A stretch of 64,000 nucleotides of DNA from Maratus speciosus. Taxonomy: Eukaryota > Arthropoda > Arachnida > Araneae > Salticidae. The notes beneath the pieces were generated by a model that saw only the letters and a program-made list of their open reading frames with translations, was not told where the DNA came from and searched no databases. The position numbers and the translations under genes are program-made. The stretch spans positions 349,271,087 to 349,335,086 of the forward strand of contig OZ010790.1 in NCBI GenBank assembly GCA_963932465.1. Direction: 5' to 3'. Below, piece by piece: positions 22,070 through 33,659 of the stretch. How positions within the stretch are numbered: the stretch's first letter is position 1; every line of letters begins with the position of its first letter.

Positions 22070-23353
22070 TCTATACTCCTATTATAAAGAGGAAAAAATT
22101 GTTTATTTGTCGGAGGTAAGCTCTGGAACTACCGAACCGATTCCAAAAGTAATGGTATCCAAATGATGGTGTTAGTCCAACTTAGAACATAGGCTATATC
22201 TTATGTCGGTGCCACTACCCCGAAGGGGGTGTAGGAGCAAAAAACGTTCTAAAAATGCGATTTTAGCGTTACTGAAGGACCTAGAAATATGAAATTTTGA
22301 ATATTAGTTACTTATAAGATATAAATGATGTCTAAGAACAGTTCTTAAACAATTTGAATTTTAAAAGGGGTGAAAATGCACAAAAAGCGTTCTAAAAAAC
22401 GTTCTAAATGGTAGTTTCTACTCAATCTCAGGAAATACCAAACCGATTTAAAAAATATTGGTATCAAAATGATGGTGACAACGCTTGCACCAAGATCGGC
22501 TATGTTTTATGTCGGTGTCACTACCCCAAAGGGGTGCAGGAGCAAAAAACGTTCTAAAAATGCGATTTTAGCATTACTGAAGGGCCTAGAAATAGGAAAT
22601 TTTGAATATTAGTTACTTATAAGATATAAATTATGTCTAAGAACAGTTCTTAAACAATTCAAAATTTAAAAGGGGTGAAAATGCACAAAAAGCGTTCAAA
22701 AAACGTTCTAAATGGTAATTTCTACACAATCTCATTAAATACCAATCCGATCTAAAAAATATTGGTGTCAAAATCATGGTGACAACGCTTGCTCCAAGAT
22801 AGGCTATGTTTTATGTCGGTGTCACTACCCCAAAGGGGTGCAGGAGCAAAAAATGTTCTAAAAATGCGATTTACGTGTTACTGAAGGGCCTAGAAATATG
22901 AAATTTGAAATATTAGCTACTTATTAGATATAAAGGATTTCTAATAAGGATACTTATTAGTTATAAAATTTGACATGATGGTTAATTTTAAGATGTAAGA
23001 AGATGGTTTCTAAAAAATTCAAAACTTCAAATGAATACTGAAATGAGCGTATTAATTGAGCATAAAAGTTTCAAAATATTTTATAAATTATCATTTATTT
23101 AGTTTTATTTCATTTTATTAATTTAAGTCTCATTTCTGCCTAATGCAGTGCAATAAGGATGTTTAGTCAAACTGTGTTTTAAATAATAATTTTTTTAATT
23201 ATTCCTAAAAGTAGTAAGTACCTTTTAATAAAATAAAAGATTACCTTTTAATAAAATAAAAATTTAGTTAGTACCTTTTGATAAAAATTAGACATATAAA
23301 TATCACTTGGCATATTTCAAATATTACGCGAGCAAAGCCGCGGGGTTTGCTAG
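22070..23353 (+). mobile_element. Non-autonomous Helitron
   Basis: The element starts TCTATACTCCTATTATAAAG immediately after an A and ends AAGCCGCGGGGTTTGCTAG immediately before a T. A 5' TC, a 3' CTRR (here CTAG) and insertion between A and T are the classical Helitron rules. The 3' end contains a hairpin, GCAAAGCC with GGGTTTGC. The GCxAAGCCGCGGG-type end and the TATAAAGAGGAAA start are a recurrent arthropod Helitron pattern. No Rep/helicase coding sequence is present; the interior is a tandem array. Length 1284 bp. Confidence 0.8.
22105..22990. repeat. Tandem array of about 305-bp units inside the Helitron
   Basis: ATGTCGGTGCCACTACCCC at 22203 recurs at 22509 and 22813 (306 and 304 bp). 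Each unit contains AAACGTTCTAAAAATGCGAT and AGAACAGTTCTTAAACAATT. Roughly three copies with moderate divergence. Confidence 0.9.
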
Positions 23354-23398
23354 TGTCTAATAATTAAATGACAGAATATTCCGGTACGAATTGATTTT

Positions 23399-25496
23399 CC
23401 TTGATTGATAGCTAATATTCCGGGATCTCGTCCCTCGCAATGACAGTGTTAAAATGCCTCGGAAAACCTGAATATGTTTAGCGTTTTGCTCTAAAATGCG
23501 TTGATCTTGTCATTTCAACTCTACGAAGTTTATGTCAATCAGGAAGTAAGGTACTGGAGAATGGTATTATAAAATTCTGTCGCTTAAAAAAAGCAAAATC
23601 ATTGGGTAAAGGGAAGTCCTTAAATTTCTTTTAACCCATACGCAGCTCCTCTTAAATTAGACCATCATATGAAGAACGGTAAAAAACCTCATGAGGAGCT
23701 TGAAGAATTTTTCAGATTAAGTTTTATTTTTTTATTGGCTATTTTTCTTACTGGGATCATTGATCGGTTTTGGATAAGCAGAAAAATCCTACCTAACCGT
23801 CTAAAATGACAAAACTTGAAAGAAATAGGTAGACCGACTCAGAAGAGTTCTTTCTGTTTTAGACTATTGTTAACAAGTTTTAATTTCACATTTCAAATAT
23901 TTGTTAAGTGTGCTTGTTACATTACCACTTTCTAAAGTCGAAATTAAAAGATATATTTTTTCAAATGAATAAAACAGTATTTCAAATAAAAACCATGAAG
24001 AGTAAGCAGCTGTAAGTATTAACACTTGTGAACACATTATGGAAAAACTATTACCACCGAAGAAATTATTGAGTTTGTGACAAGAAGTGGAAAACGAAAA
24101 TTGCAGTTAGAAGCTTAGTTAATTGATTCTAACTTTAATGTAAGCAAATGTTCACTTTATGAAAAACTTGAATTAAATACATTTAACTCTTAAGTATGTG
24201 CTTAGTTTTTAAAATCATACTGATTGAAAAATCTTTCTCTTTTCTATTAGCTAATATAATTTGAAATATTAGATGCAATTATAAAGAGTGATTATGCTTT
24301 ATTTTACACAAGCTATTTTACAAAAATTAAGAAACTGAAAAGGGGCTCCATGAATTCTTAAAGTTTATTAAATACTTCTATTGGGATCCTAAGAAATTTG
24401 AGAAAGTTCCGTTTTACACCGGTTTCCATCTAAGCTGGTATAATTATTTGGTGCTCTTTTCGTAGAGATCCTTAAACTCTTCCGCTATTGAAAGATGCAT
24501 AGGTTTAACTATATATGCACAATAAAATCTGTGAAATAGCAATTGCAAGGGATCATAAAGATAAAGGATCATAAAGAAGTCTGTTTTACACAGACGTTTG
24601 TGCTAGCAGATATAATTGTATGAAAATACTTCAAACGGGACCATGAATAGTTCCAGTTTGCGATAAGATTCTGTTACAGAATAGCTTTTTCGAAAATTTA
24701 CTGTGCATACAATATAAGAATGCATATATATATAAATATATATCAAAACCTGCAAAAACGGAACTTGCATACTATGGAATCCTGCGTAAATGTAAAGATC
24801 CTGTATGAAACGGAGAATTTCATCGATTCTCTGTGGCAATCTCTTAGCACATTTTTCCATATATATATATATATATATATTGGAGGAAAATTTTGTACCT
24901 CCCGCCCCTCCGAGAATAAATTCTGGAATTCTGGCTACATCATTTCCTGAAAGGGGGGGGGGGGTAAAACTTCTTCTGTACGTGTGAGAGGTAGAAGCCT
25001 GCAATACCAAGGCTTTATCAAATATTATTGATAATAATTATTATTATTTGCTTTTAAAGTGTTTATTTAATGATAACGTCTCTATTTTAGTCAAATCTCA
25101 TACGTTGTTTAAGTGTTTGTGCTAATTTTTAAAATAATGTCAAGACTGATCTGTTTATGATCGTTACATATCTAAAACATAAAATTCATCGGGGGAGGGA
25201 ATGTGCCATTCCTAGCCTTCCCGTAAAGGTGCCCATGATTGTGCCTAGGTGTTTTTAGGAAAATTCACTGTCTTTCTTTACGTGTACTATCTCTAATCTA
25301 ACTTTGTTTCCGTACTATCTGAACACCCTGTTAAAAAATAGTATAGAGTAAAGAAAAAAAAAATCGTTATATTGTCTAATTAAGTGCGTATTATGACTTA
25401 TATGCATATTTTTTTACAAATTATTTTATTTCATTCCTGCATAAACTAACACACTAAAAGATCTTTTGGACATGCAAATATACACTCTGTTTCAAA
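23399..25496. other. AT-rich DNA with microsatellites
   Basis: No gene supported. A (TA)n run lies at 24859-24881 and a G run at about 24953-24964. Open frames across 24600-25010 exist only because of these low-complexity tracts. Confidence 0.55.
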
Positions 25497-25639
25497 ACAA
25501 ATATATGCACCCAGAAAGAATTGAGCCAGAGCTAAAAATTTGGCTTGCTGGTGTGATTTGATGAGTTATGTAAATTATTAACATTTCACCACCACTGACC
25601 AATAGAGGGTTATGCAATGCTCATTTCAATTACGCAGAA

Positions 25640-26125
25640 GGCAGCATTTAAAGGAGCCAGTTCTCGAATTTAAGGGTAATTAAATCTGGGCTACCTTTGA
25701 CGATACATGGGATTTGACATACTGGACAGCAAAATGGTGGGACGGCCGATGATTTTTACTCAGGCTGGAAGGTACTCTAATGGCACGCAGGTCCGTAAAT
25801 GACATTTTGCAGCCTATGATACGACCTATGCTGCTAAATCGGCTAGGTGCCAATTTTAACAAAATAACTCCCTGCCACATACTGCACGATTCTTGCAACA
25901 CTATCTACAAGGATATAATGCCGTTCCATGGTCTGCCAGGTCAACAGATCTTTCTCCAAAAGAGAATGTTGGAAAGGCAATTTCAACCGTCTTAGAATAC
26001 TGCTGAACTATTTTATCAGTTGATACACTTATCTCAGAATCTACCGCAGAGGGACATTGGTAATTTTATGGACTCCATGCTTTAACGAGTATCAGCTTTT
26101 ATAGCTGCTATATGTGGATTTACAA
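25640..26125 (+). pseudogene. Tc1-type transposase pseudogene (C-terminal half)
   Basis: From 25780 the frame reads ARRSVNDILQPMIRPMLLNR then LGANF, matching the Tc1 block that precedes the DNARPH motif; here that motif has decayed (ITPCHILHD). Further on, IMPFHGLPGQQIFLQ corresponds to the MPWPARSPDLSPIE catalytic block with its acids lost, and RQFQPS matches the GRQLQPS that follows. After a stop, LFYQLIHLSQNLPQRDIGN matches the last helix of the family. An earlier segment (about 25730-25780) shows WWDGR and a shifted frame. No N-terminal domains or terminal repeats were found. The copy is inactive, with the catalytic motifs mutated. Confidence 0.8.
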
Positions 26126-26139
26126 CACTGCAAATAGAG

Positions 26140-26345
26140 GCGTCTTAATTTCAGACACGTATGTGACTGAAAAAGTATTTTAGACACTTAAGTGTCTGAA
26201 TATGAAATTTCAGACATCATAGATGTCTAAATTTAAGACACGTAAGTGTCTTACTGTGATCATGGTATGGATGAACTAAAAAAAGTGTCTTAAAAATGAT
26301 AATACGTCTGAAATTAAGACATTTAGAAATCAGACACTTAAGTGT
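26140..26345. repeat. Cluster of short palindromes, locus 1
   Basis: AGACACTTAAGTGTCT occurs at about 26184 and 26333 (the second within the 18-bp palindrome CAGACACTTAAGTGTCTG), with variants GACATCATAGATGTC and AGACACGTAAGTGTCT between them. The half-site CAGAC/GTCTG or AGACA/TGTCT recurs every 10-40 bp. The same palindrome forms a second cluster at 32280-32515. No function is known to me. Confidence 0.85.
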
Positions 26346-26355
26346 CTGAATGTAA

Positions 26356-26405
26356 TACAATTGTATCATATATATGATGACTGTATATACAATTGTATTG
26401 CAATA
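26356..26405. repeat. Imperfect palindrome around ATACAATTGTAT
   Basis: AATACAATTGTAT (26355) and ATACAATTGTATT (26388) are themselves palindromic and lie in inverted relation around TCATATATATGATGA. It directly follows the palindrome cluster. Confidence 0.7.
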
Positions 26406-26689
26406 TAAAATGTCAGCAGAATTAGAAAACGTTTTCGAATGTTTGAAAGACGTTTAAAATTCCATGCATTAAACTTGGTATTACTTTATAAAACAAGCAA
26501 CGTGATAAGACCATGGGGCGTTTGTCAAAATTGTAATACTAGTTCATTTACTAAGTTTTGGAACTAAGTTATTTTTAGTGCAAATAAAGTAATGAAAGAA
26601 TTGCCTTTCACAAAATATAAAGTTCTCCAAATAATTGTATTAAAATAACGTACCAGCTAGCCACCACCCCTTCCCCCGACACACACGCT

Positions 26690-27290
26690 CACCTAATGGC
26701 TTAGCGTAGGTTTTTGAGCACCAGAAGCAATTTAAAATACTGCGACCCTACCTTAGTGGCTATTATAATTTCATGCTATAATTTTTATGCAACAGTTGCT
26801 GGCCGCCTTAAGAGGCTACTTCAGTCAAATGAAAAAACACATTCGCTAATGCTAATCCTATGGAAGAAATTTATAAAGCTACCTCGGTGGCATTTCAATA
26901 TTTTTAAATGATTTCTTTTGCATTGAACAGTTGAGATCGATCTGTATGCAGGCTGTTTTTTACTTTTTCGATTTTCATTGCAGATATTTTTTATGAGGAT
27001 GCTTTTAGTTTCGAAACCGGTTCCAAAAATGAAAGTGTTCTTATAAGAAATACCTGTAAACAAAATCGAAAAAGTAAACAACGGCCTTTGTATAGATCGA
27101 TCTCAACTGTTCAATGCAAAAGAAATCATTTAAAAATATTGAAATGCGACCGAGATATCTTTATAAATTTCTTCCATAGGATTAGCATTGGCGAACGGGT
27201 CTTTTCGTTTGACTGAAGTAGCCTCTTAACTAGTTTCGATCGGGGTAATTCTCCTCTGCTTCCCATATGCTAAGCCAATGTCCCTTAATA
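26690..27290. mobile_element. Spacerless foldback element, about 600 bp
   Basis: The sequence is symmetrical about ACCGGT at 27016-27021. The clearest arms run 26809-26974 and 27064-27229: GAGGCTACTTCAGTCAAATG faces CGTTTGACTGAAGTAGCCTC, and GAACAGTTGAGATCGATCTG faces AGATCGATCTCAACTGTTC. Pairing continues with more mismatches through the centre and outwards to GGCTTAGC/GCTAAGCC. Frames on both strands here mirror each other because of the symmetry and are not genes. Confidence 0.85.
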
Positions 27291-28585
27291 AAAATCTTCT
27301 ACCATATTTACACATTACTGTTTTATAATTAGATAATAAAAAGTATGGTATAAAAAGTCGCTGTATTAAAATAATCCCTGGATTTACTAAGTTTAATTTG
27401 AAATGTAGAAATTTATTACTAATTTATTAAAATTTGATAAGTTATTTGAAAGTTTGACGAGAAAATATTTATTTTATGCCTTTGTCTGAAAGCGTCCTAA
27501 CTGTAATAATTATATCTTATAATGGACAATTGTAACGCATTAAAAAATATACTAATGAAGAAAAAAAACAAATTTGTATTCGTTATTCCTACATTATTTC
27601 ATTTCCTGATGATAAAAATCAACTGAAATTCATTCTGCAAATCAGGACCGAGTTTGAGCTGCCAGTCTCTCAGCCAACGATTGCGTCATTAACGGAAAAA
27701 TAACGGGCGCGGAAAAATATGCTGAGAGGGTACTTCTTTTGTGATGATGTGTGTAATGTAAGATTGTTGGCCCAGTAATATTGCATGTGACACTGATTTT
27801 AAACGACGATTATTTTTGTGATGAGCTCCTGATTTCTTTAGTTAAATGCAGTTTTCGTTAGTTGTGCAGTGCAAGACAGAAATATTATTACAATATTGAA
27901 ACACCATGTATTTGGATGTACACTACGTATCACGTTCTTCTTACAGAAATGTCCAGTTACTTTTGACTGTGTGTTCAGAAATGCTAGCGCATTAAAAAAA
28001 TATGTAGTATCACGATAGAAATATGCAGTGTCAATAATATTTTTTAAAGTGCATATAACTTTTTTAAAAATAGTGTTTTATCGTTACTTCGTGAAATAAT
28101 TTATTTCATTTTTGTGAAAATGGATTACACTGGTAAAAGGTAAGAAAAAAACCTTTTGTACGATTATGTGAACTCTATTTCACGCAGAAATTTTATAGGA
28201 AAATAGTGACTTTTATTAGAAAATTAAACATATAATGCTATTGATAATCTAAATTATTTTTATTTAATAATTTGCATATTTGGTTCTTTTTTGCATCCAA
28301 TAAAATTAGTTTTATTTTAAAAGGCTTGTGTGTTCATTTGTGTGTTTTCAATAAATGCATATCATTTTCAAAATAATGAATTTGTTTAATACTTCTTTAA
28401 ACCTCTATTTTATAAATAAATATTTTGTAGTCCAGAAGTAATTTTCCCTGCTTGTTATAAAAAAAACAATGCATATATATATATATATATATATACATAT
28501 TAATGGTTGCTAAATAGCTTGATCAAATTGCAATTATCATTTAATCTATATAAACAAATGCCCATACATAAATAAAAAGAATCTA
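27291..28585. other. AT-rich DNA with an (AT)n microsatellite
   Basis: No gene or repeat pair seen. (AT)n at 28472-28495. Confidence 0.5.
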
Positions 28586-28589
28586 ATTT

Positions 28590-30640
28590 CAAATGATATT
28601 TCATTATTAAGTTCTTTTTTTTCAATTTTCAATACTTTATATTATACTTAATTTTACATAATAATTTTCATTTTTTGTAACAATGACAAGAGTATCATTT
28701 CATTTCATTCTCTTATAGAGTATATTTTCGAAGTAAATGTTTCAATATTATCAAATTTAAACTTATATATGATTTATTCCAAGCTGTGCTAAAAATTATT
28801 TAAAAAAATAAAGTTGAATAAAATCCTATTGAAAAATGTGCTGATATTTAATATTTTGGGAAGGCAATGATGTTTGAAAATATAAATATTCTTATAATTA
28901 TGTATGATCTGCACATATATTTTTATATTATCATCATTTTTTTTTCTTTCCTTTCAATTTTCAGTACATTTTGTACTTATGATATAATTTTACATAATAA
29001 TTTTCATTTTTTGCAACAATGACAAGAGTATATCATTTCATTTAATTCTCTTACAGAGTATATTTTTGAAGTAAAAGTTTCAATATTATCAAATTTAAAC
29101 TTATATATGATTTATTCCAAGCTGTGCTAAAAAATTATTTTAAAAAATAAAGTTGAATAAAATCCTATTGAAAATTGTGCTGATATTTAATATTTTGGGA
29201 AGGTAATGAGGTTTGAAAATATAAATATTCTAATAATTATGTTTGATCTGTATATATATTTTTATACTATCATCATTTTTTTTCTTTCCTTTCAATTTTC
29301 AGTACATTTTGTATTTATGATATAATTTTACATATTAATTTTCATTTTTTGCAACAATGACAAGAGTATCATTTCATTTAATTTTCTTACAGAGTATATT
29401 TTCGAAGTAAATTTTTCAATATTATCAAATTTAAACTTATATATAATAAATGTTGTGATTGCTTTATATGATGGATGTAGAACATAAAAAGAAATCGTGA
29501 AAGCACCAGAGTGAAGTTATTTGGAATATCTCAATATTTTATAAATATTTTTAAGTTTTTCCAATGGAAAATAAATCCTACCTATATAGTATTCATTTTT
29601 TTAAATAATTCTACTGAAAGCTTGCTTAAAAGGTACAAAATCTGCTTTGATTTTCTGTGTTCCATCTCAACAACATATTTAATTTTCATGCCGCAGAGTC
29701 ATCTTGAAAATATACTTTAAACAAGGAATAAAAATCGTTGTAATTAATCAAAGCTGTGCTAAAAAACATCGTAATTATTCCAAGCTGTGCTAAAAAATTA
29801 TTTAAAAAAATAAAGTTCAATAAAATCCTATTAACAAAAATGTGCTGATATTTAATATTTTGGGAAGGTAATGAGGTTTGAAAATATAAATATTCTTATA
29901 ATTATATTTGATCTGCAAATATAATTTTATATTATCATCATTTGTTTTTGTTTTTCTTTCCTTTCAATTTTCAGTACACTTTGTATTTATGATATAATCT
30001 TACATATTAATTTTCATTTTTTGCAACAATGACAAGAGTATCATTTCATTTAATTCTCTTACAGAGTATATTTTCGAAGTAAATTTTTCAATATTATCAA
30101 ATTTAAACTTATGTATGATAAATGTTGTGATTGCTTTATATGATGGATGTAGAACATACAAAGAAATCGTGAAAGCACCAGAGTGAAGTTATTTGGAATA
30201 TCTCAATAATTTATAAATATTTTTTAGTTTTTCCAATGGAAAATAAATCCTACCTATTTAGTATTCATTTTTTTTAAATAATTCTACTGAAAGCTTGCTT
30301 AAAAGGTACAAAATCTGCTTTGATTTTCTGTGTTCCATCTCAACAACATATTTAATTTTCAAGCCGCAGAGTCATCTTGAAAATATACTTTAAACAAGGA
30401 ATAGAAATCGTTGTAATTAATCCAAGCTATGCTAAAAAACATCGTAATTATTCCAAGCTGTACTAAAAAATAATCTTTAAAAATCAAGTTGAGTAAAATC
30501 CTATTAAAAAAATGTGCTGATATTTAATACTTTGGTAAGGTAATGAGGTTTGAAAATATAAATATTCTTATAATTATGTTTGATCTGCACATATATTTTT
30601 ATATTATCATCATTTGTTTTTTTAATTTCTAGCAAAGTAA
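28590..30640. repeat. Satellite array with higher-order structure
   Basis: The anchor TGACAAGAGTAT occurs at 28684, 29020, 29358 and 30030. The first two spacings are about 337 bp; the last is 672 bp because an extra block of about 330 bp (29451-29776 and 30116-30449) is inserted at the same place in the third and fourth units, between an AAACTTAT...AT boundary and ATTCCAAGCTGTGCT. The array therefore reads A, A, A+B, A+B, with a partial A at the end. Copies are highly similar. Small frames in B are incidental. Confidence 0.9.
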
Positions 30641-31610
30641 GTTATTTTTAACGTCATGTTAACAGAAAGAAAATGTTTTTGACTTCAATCTTAAGTCACT
30701 TTTTATGTATCTAATATGGGGAGAGGAAGAGAGACCCATAACAATAAAGAATGACTTTTATTTTATTTATTTATTTTTTTGTGAGGGGGGGGGGGAGGAA
30801 TTGATTTTTAGAATTATTTTGTTTCGTATTTGATAATGTAGCACCTCAACGTACGTTATGTTAGTTGCATTTAAATTTAGTATGTTTTTATGACCAAAAA
30901 TAAATAAAGTAATAAATAAACTTGCATTGAGATGCTACAAGGTTAACCCTTAGTAACATCATGTTGCACATCTGCAACATACCCAAAAGTCAATGTTACT
31001 TACACAGTAAGGTTTAAAATACGATTTCATTTATTGTTCCTATTTCCCAATACAGCAGAATATAAATTAACCAGAGAATTTTAACAGACAGAGATAATGA
31101 GTTAATTTTTTATATCAAGGATTTTCTTTATCATTTGAGCAGTTTCACATATTACTAAAATTAACTTCGAAAATTTTGTCAAATTAAAAAAAAACTTAAG
31201 ACTATCGAAAATAGATTTGTACAGTGATATTTACTATATTATTTATCGTTTAAAAAGTGTCAAATAGACATGCTGTCCATCCAGAATCCTATAACTACTG
31301 TTCGCCTCAGCGCGCCGATATGCGGTTATCAAATGTTTCTGTATTTCTTGGTATGATAAACAGTATAATAATAAAAACGAAGAGACATAAAAAAAAGTAA
31401 GAGTTTATTCCTCAATCTTTTTTAATTTTTGGAATCTCATATACTTCCAATTTTGTGGAATCTAGCGTTAGATTTTATTTAACACAGATATGAAAATGCA
31501 AAAAAATGCTCAAATTAATTCACTGGAAATATCTAATTTAAATGGGAAGAAAATTGTTCGACGAAACAAGGATGGGTTACATTCCGAAAGGGGTGAATCA
31601 TTTTTTATAA
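30641..31610. other. AT-rich DNA with a G run
   Basis: G-rich run at about 30784-30797. No gene seen. Confidence 0.5.
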
Positions 31611-31616
31611 ATGGGA

Positions 31617-32175
31617 ATAATTTGTTACCATAAAGCAGAGCTGATTGTAGCGTGGACAAAGTGGGCTGTTTCTATGGGCCTTTTGCTTTACGGGCCCCAA
31701 AATTTGGTATTAAATTTCCATAAAGCTGATATTTTAAATTTGTTTTGACCTTATACTTATTTTAATAAATATTTTGCACTTTTAGATCATTATTAGGTTA
31801 AAGAAAAGGATATATTTGTCCAAATATGTATTTGATGACATCGAATAGGCTTAATTTTTTTTTTGTAACAGTATATGAAGGCGGTGGGGGGGGGGGGGGG
31901 GGAGAAAAAATACCAGGTCTCTGGCCTAGAATTCATTTGAAGTTGTCTTTAAAAGTAATTAACATTTTTGACGCTGTAGGGCATATATGATATCACATAA
32001 ATATATATTTAGGTGAATATACTGATTGTAATCATCACAAGGTGAAAACATATTTAAAATATCAGCTTTATGAAAATTTCACACCCAATTTGGGGTGCCC
32101 TAGAATCAGGTGGCAGAGAAATATCCCAGTTTTCCCACGCTGCAATCAACTTTGCTTTATGGTAACAAATGATTC
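31617..32175. mobile_element. Foldback/inverted-repeat element, arms about 125 bp
   Basis: TTTGTTACCATAAAGCAGAG (31621) faces CTTTGCTTTATGGTAACAAA (ending about 32170), and CATAAAGCTGATATTTTAAA (about 31720) faces TTTAAAATATCAGCTTTATG (about 32053). The outer and inner parts pair well and the middle is more divergent. The loop holds a G run (31886-31902). Confidence 0.75.
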
Positions 32176-32279
32176 GCATTTGTAAAAAAATATTCAATGT
32201 GGTCAAACATGGCTGCGTATATGGCTTAGAAAGAAAAGTGGTCAAAGATGGCTTCATATTGGCGAAAAATAACGGGACA

Positions 32280-32515
32280 AAGATGGCCGTAATTAAGACA
32301 TTTGAAATGTCTGAAATTCAGACGTAAGAAGTGTCTGAAAATTTTCAGACATTTTAAAACGCCTGAAAATCGAACACTCCTGTTTCAGACACTTAAGTGT
32401 CTGAAATTCAGACGCAAGAAGTGTCTTAAAATTTTCAGACATTTTAAAACGTCTGAAAATTGAACACTACGTTTCAGACACTTAAGTGTCTGAATTTCAG
32501 ACATTTTAGTTTACA
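32280..32515. repeat. Cluster of short palindromes, locus 2
   Basis: CAGACACTTAAGTGTCTG occurs twice (about 32386 and 32474); at the first site the symmetry extends to 24 bp. Between and before them lie direct repeats of about 88 bp containing TTCAGACGYAAGAAGTGTCT, ATTTTCAGACATTTTAAAAC and a phrase GAAAATCGAACACT/GAAAATTGAACACT. The same palindrome forms the cluster at 26140-26345. Confidence 0.9.
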
Positions 32516-32799
32516 GTGAACCTACTGAAATTAACGTTCTTTTTGGTTCTTCTAGTCCATAAAATGTTTTTTTTATGCTCTGAATTTATAATCGTTTGTT
32601 CATCTAAGAAGCACTATTTACTTACCAAGTTTCATGATCGTGGCTCAATTTTTTCTGAATGATTATATATTTTTTGCAACAGAATGTATATACATAAATA
32701 TACGGCATTACTGTATTTTACAGTACAGGAGCATAGTCTAAATGAAATTGTACTTAAAATATTCAAGTAAGTACGCTACTTCAGTATCATCTTGAAGTC

Positions 32800-33240
32800 T
32801 CGCAAAGATTTTCATCTAAATTTCTGAGCTTAGAAGAATGTAGTTTCGTGAATTTGCACGAAACTACAGATGTATTTATGATGTCAGTTTTATGCTCATT
32901 TATTGTCTGAGACATATGTTCGTTAAAATGATCCAGCAACACACTATAGAAATATATTTCACATGCGCACTTAAAAGAAATTTTAAAATATGGAAAAGAC
33001 TTTAATTGGATGTTATTATTCTGAGCTTCTTATATTTAAATGTTTATTTACCAAAAAACGTTAGTGGTTTATTCATTCTTTAAAATACATTTGCATGATA
33101 GATTAGGGAGAAAATTTTAAATAGATGTAAAATACGAGAAGTACATAATATACGTAGATGTCAAATGCACGTGCATGGTAAAAAAGTATGAGCTTTTATT
33201 ATGTGGTAATGACATAAAGTTGAAATTTTTACTTTCAGAT
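32800..33240. repeat. Diverged direct duplication, copy 1
   Basis: TTTATGATGTCAGTTTTATG, AAAAAACGTTAGTGGTTTATT, GATGTCAAATGCACGTGCAT and TATGAGCTTTTAT recur in the same order and strand at 35413-35820. The copies are clearly diverged, with small indels, and are about 2.6 kb apart. Confidence 0.75.
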
Positions 33241-33659
33241 TCAGATTTCACAATTTTAAAAATGTTGATGTGTAAGGATGGATTTTATAAAATTTTTAAT
33301 TATCTTCTAAAAATAAATGGAAATAAAAATTTCCACTAAAAAGTTAATGTATATCACATATTGTGAAACATATGAAGTAACCTAATACTGTTTTCGTTGT
33401 ATTATTAAGTTTGCATACCAGTCCATTTCCATGAACCTTTGGCATAGATCCACAAACTCACATAATTCTATTGACACAAAATGTAAGTTCTCGAATTTTT
33501 GCAACAAAAATGAAGGGTTGATGGCTCTAATGACCTAAATTTTTTGGCATGGTCCTACCCGTAAGGAAATCTTATTCACCGACATTATATGAAATGTGAA
33601 GGTTGAATCTGTGTTCATGCTTGCAAAAAAAATATTGGTTCTTCCCGGGCCGTTCTAGC

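Larger units (their letters stand above)
22007..23398. repeat. Inverted repeat split by a Helitron
   Basis: AAAATCAATTCGCACCGG with CCGGTAATTATTAGA on the left (about 22007-22052) faces TCTAATAATTA, CCGG and TACGAATTGATTTTCC on the right (about 23356-23400). The arms of about 45 bp are imperfect and are separated almost entirely by the Helitron, so removing it would leave a compact hairpin. Confidence 0.65.

Noticed and set aside
24603..25010. 135-codon minus-strand frame
   Set aside because: Crosses (TA)n and G-run microsatellites and has no family resemblance.
26714..27081. Pair of opposite-strand frames of 65 and 86 codons
   Set aside because: They are mirror images arising from the foldback symmetry.
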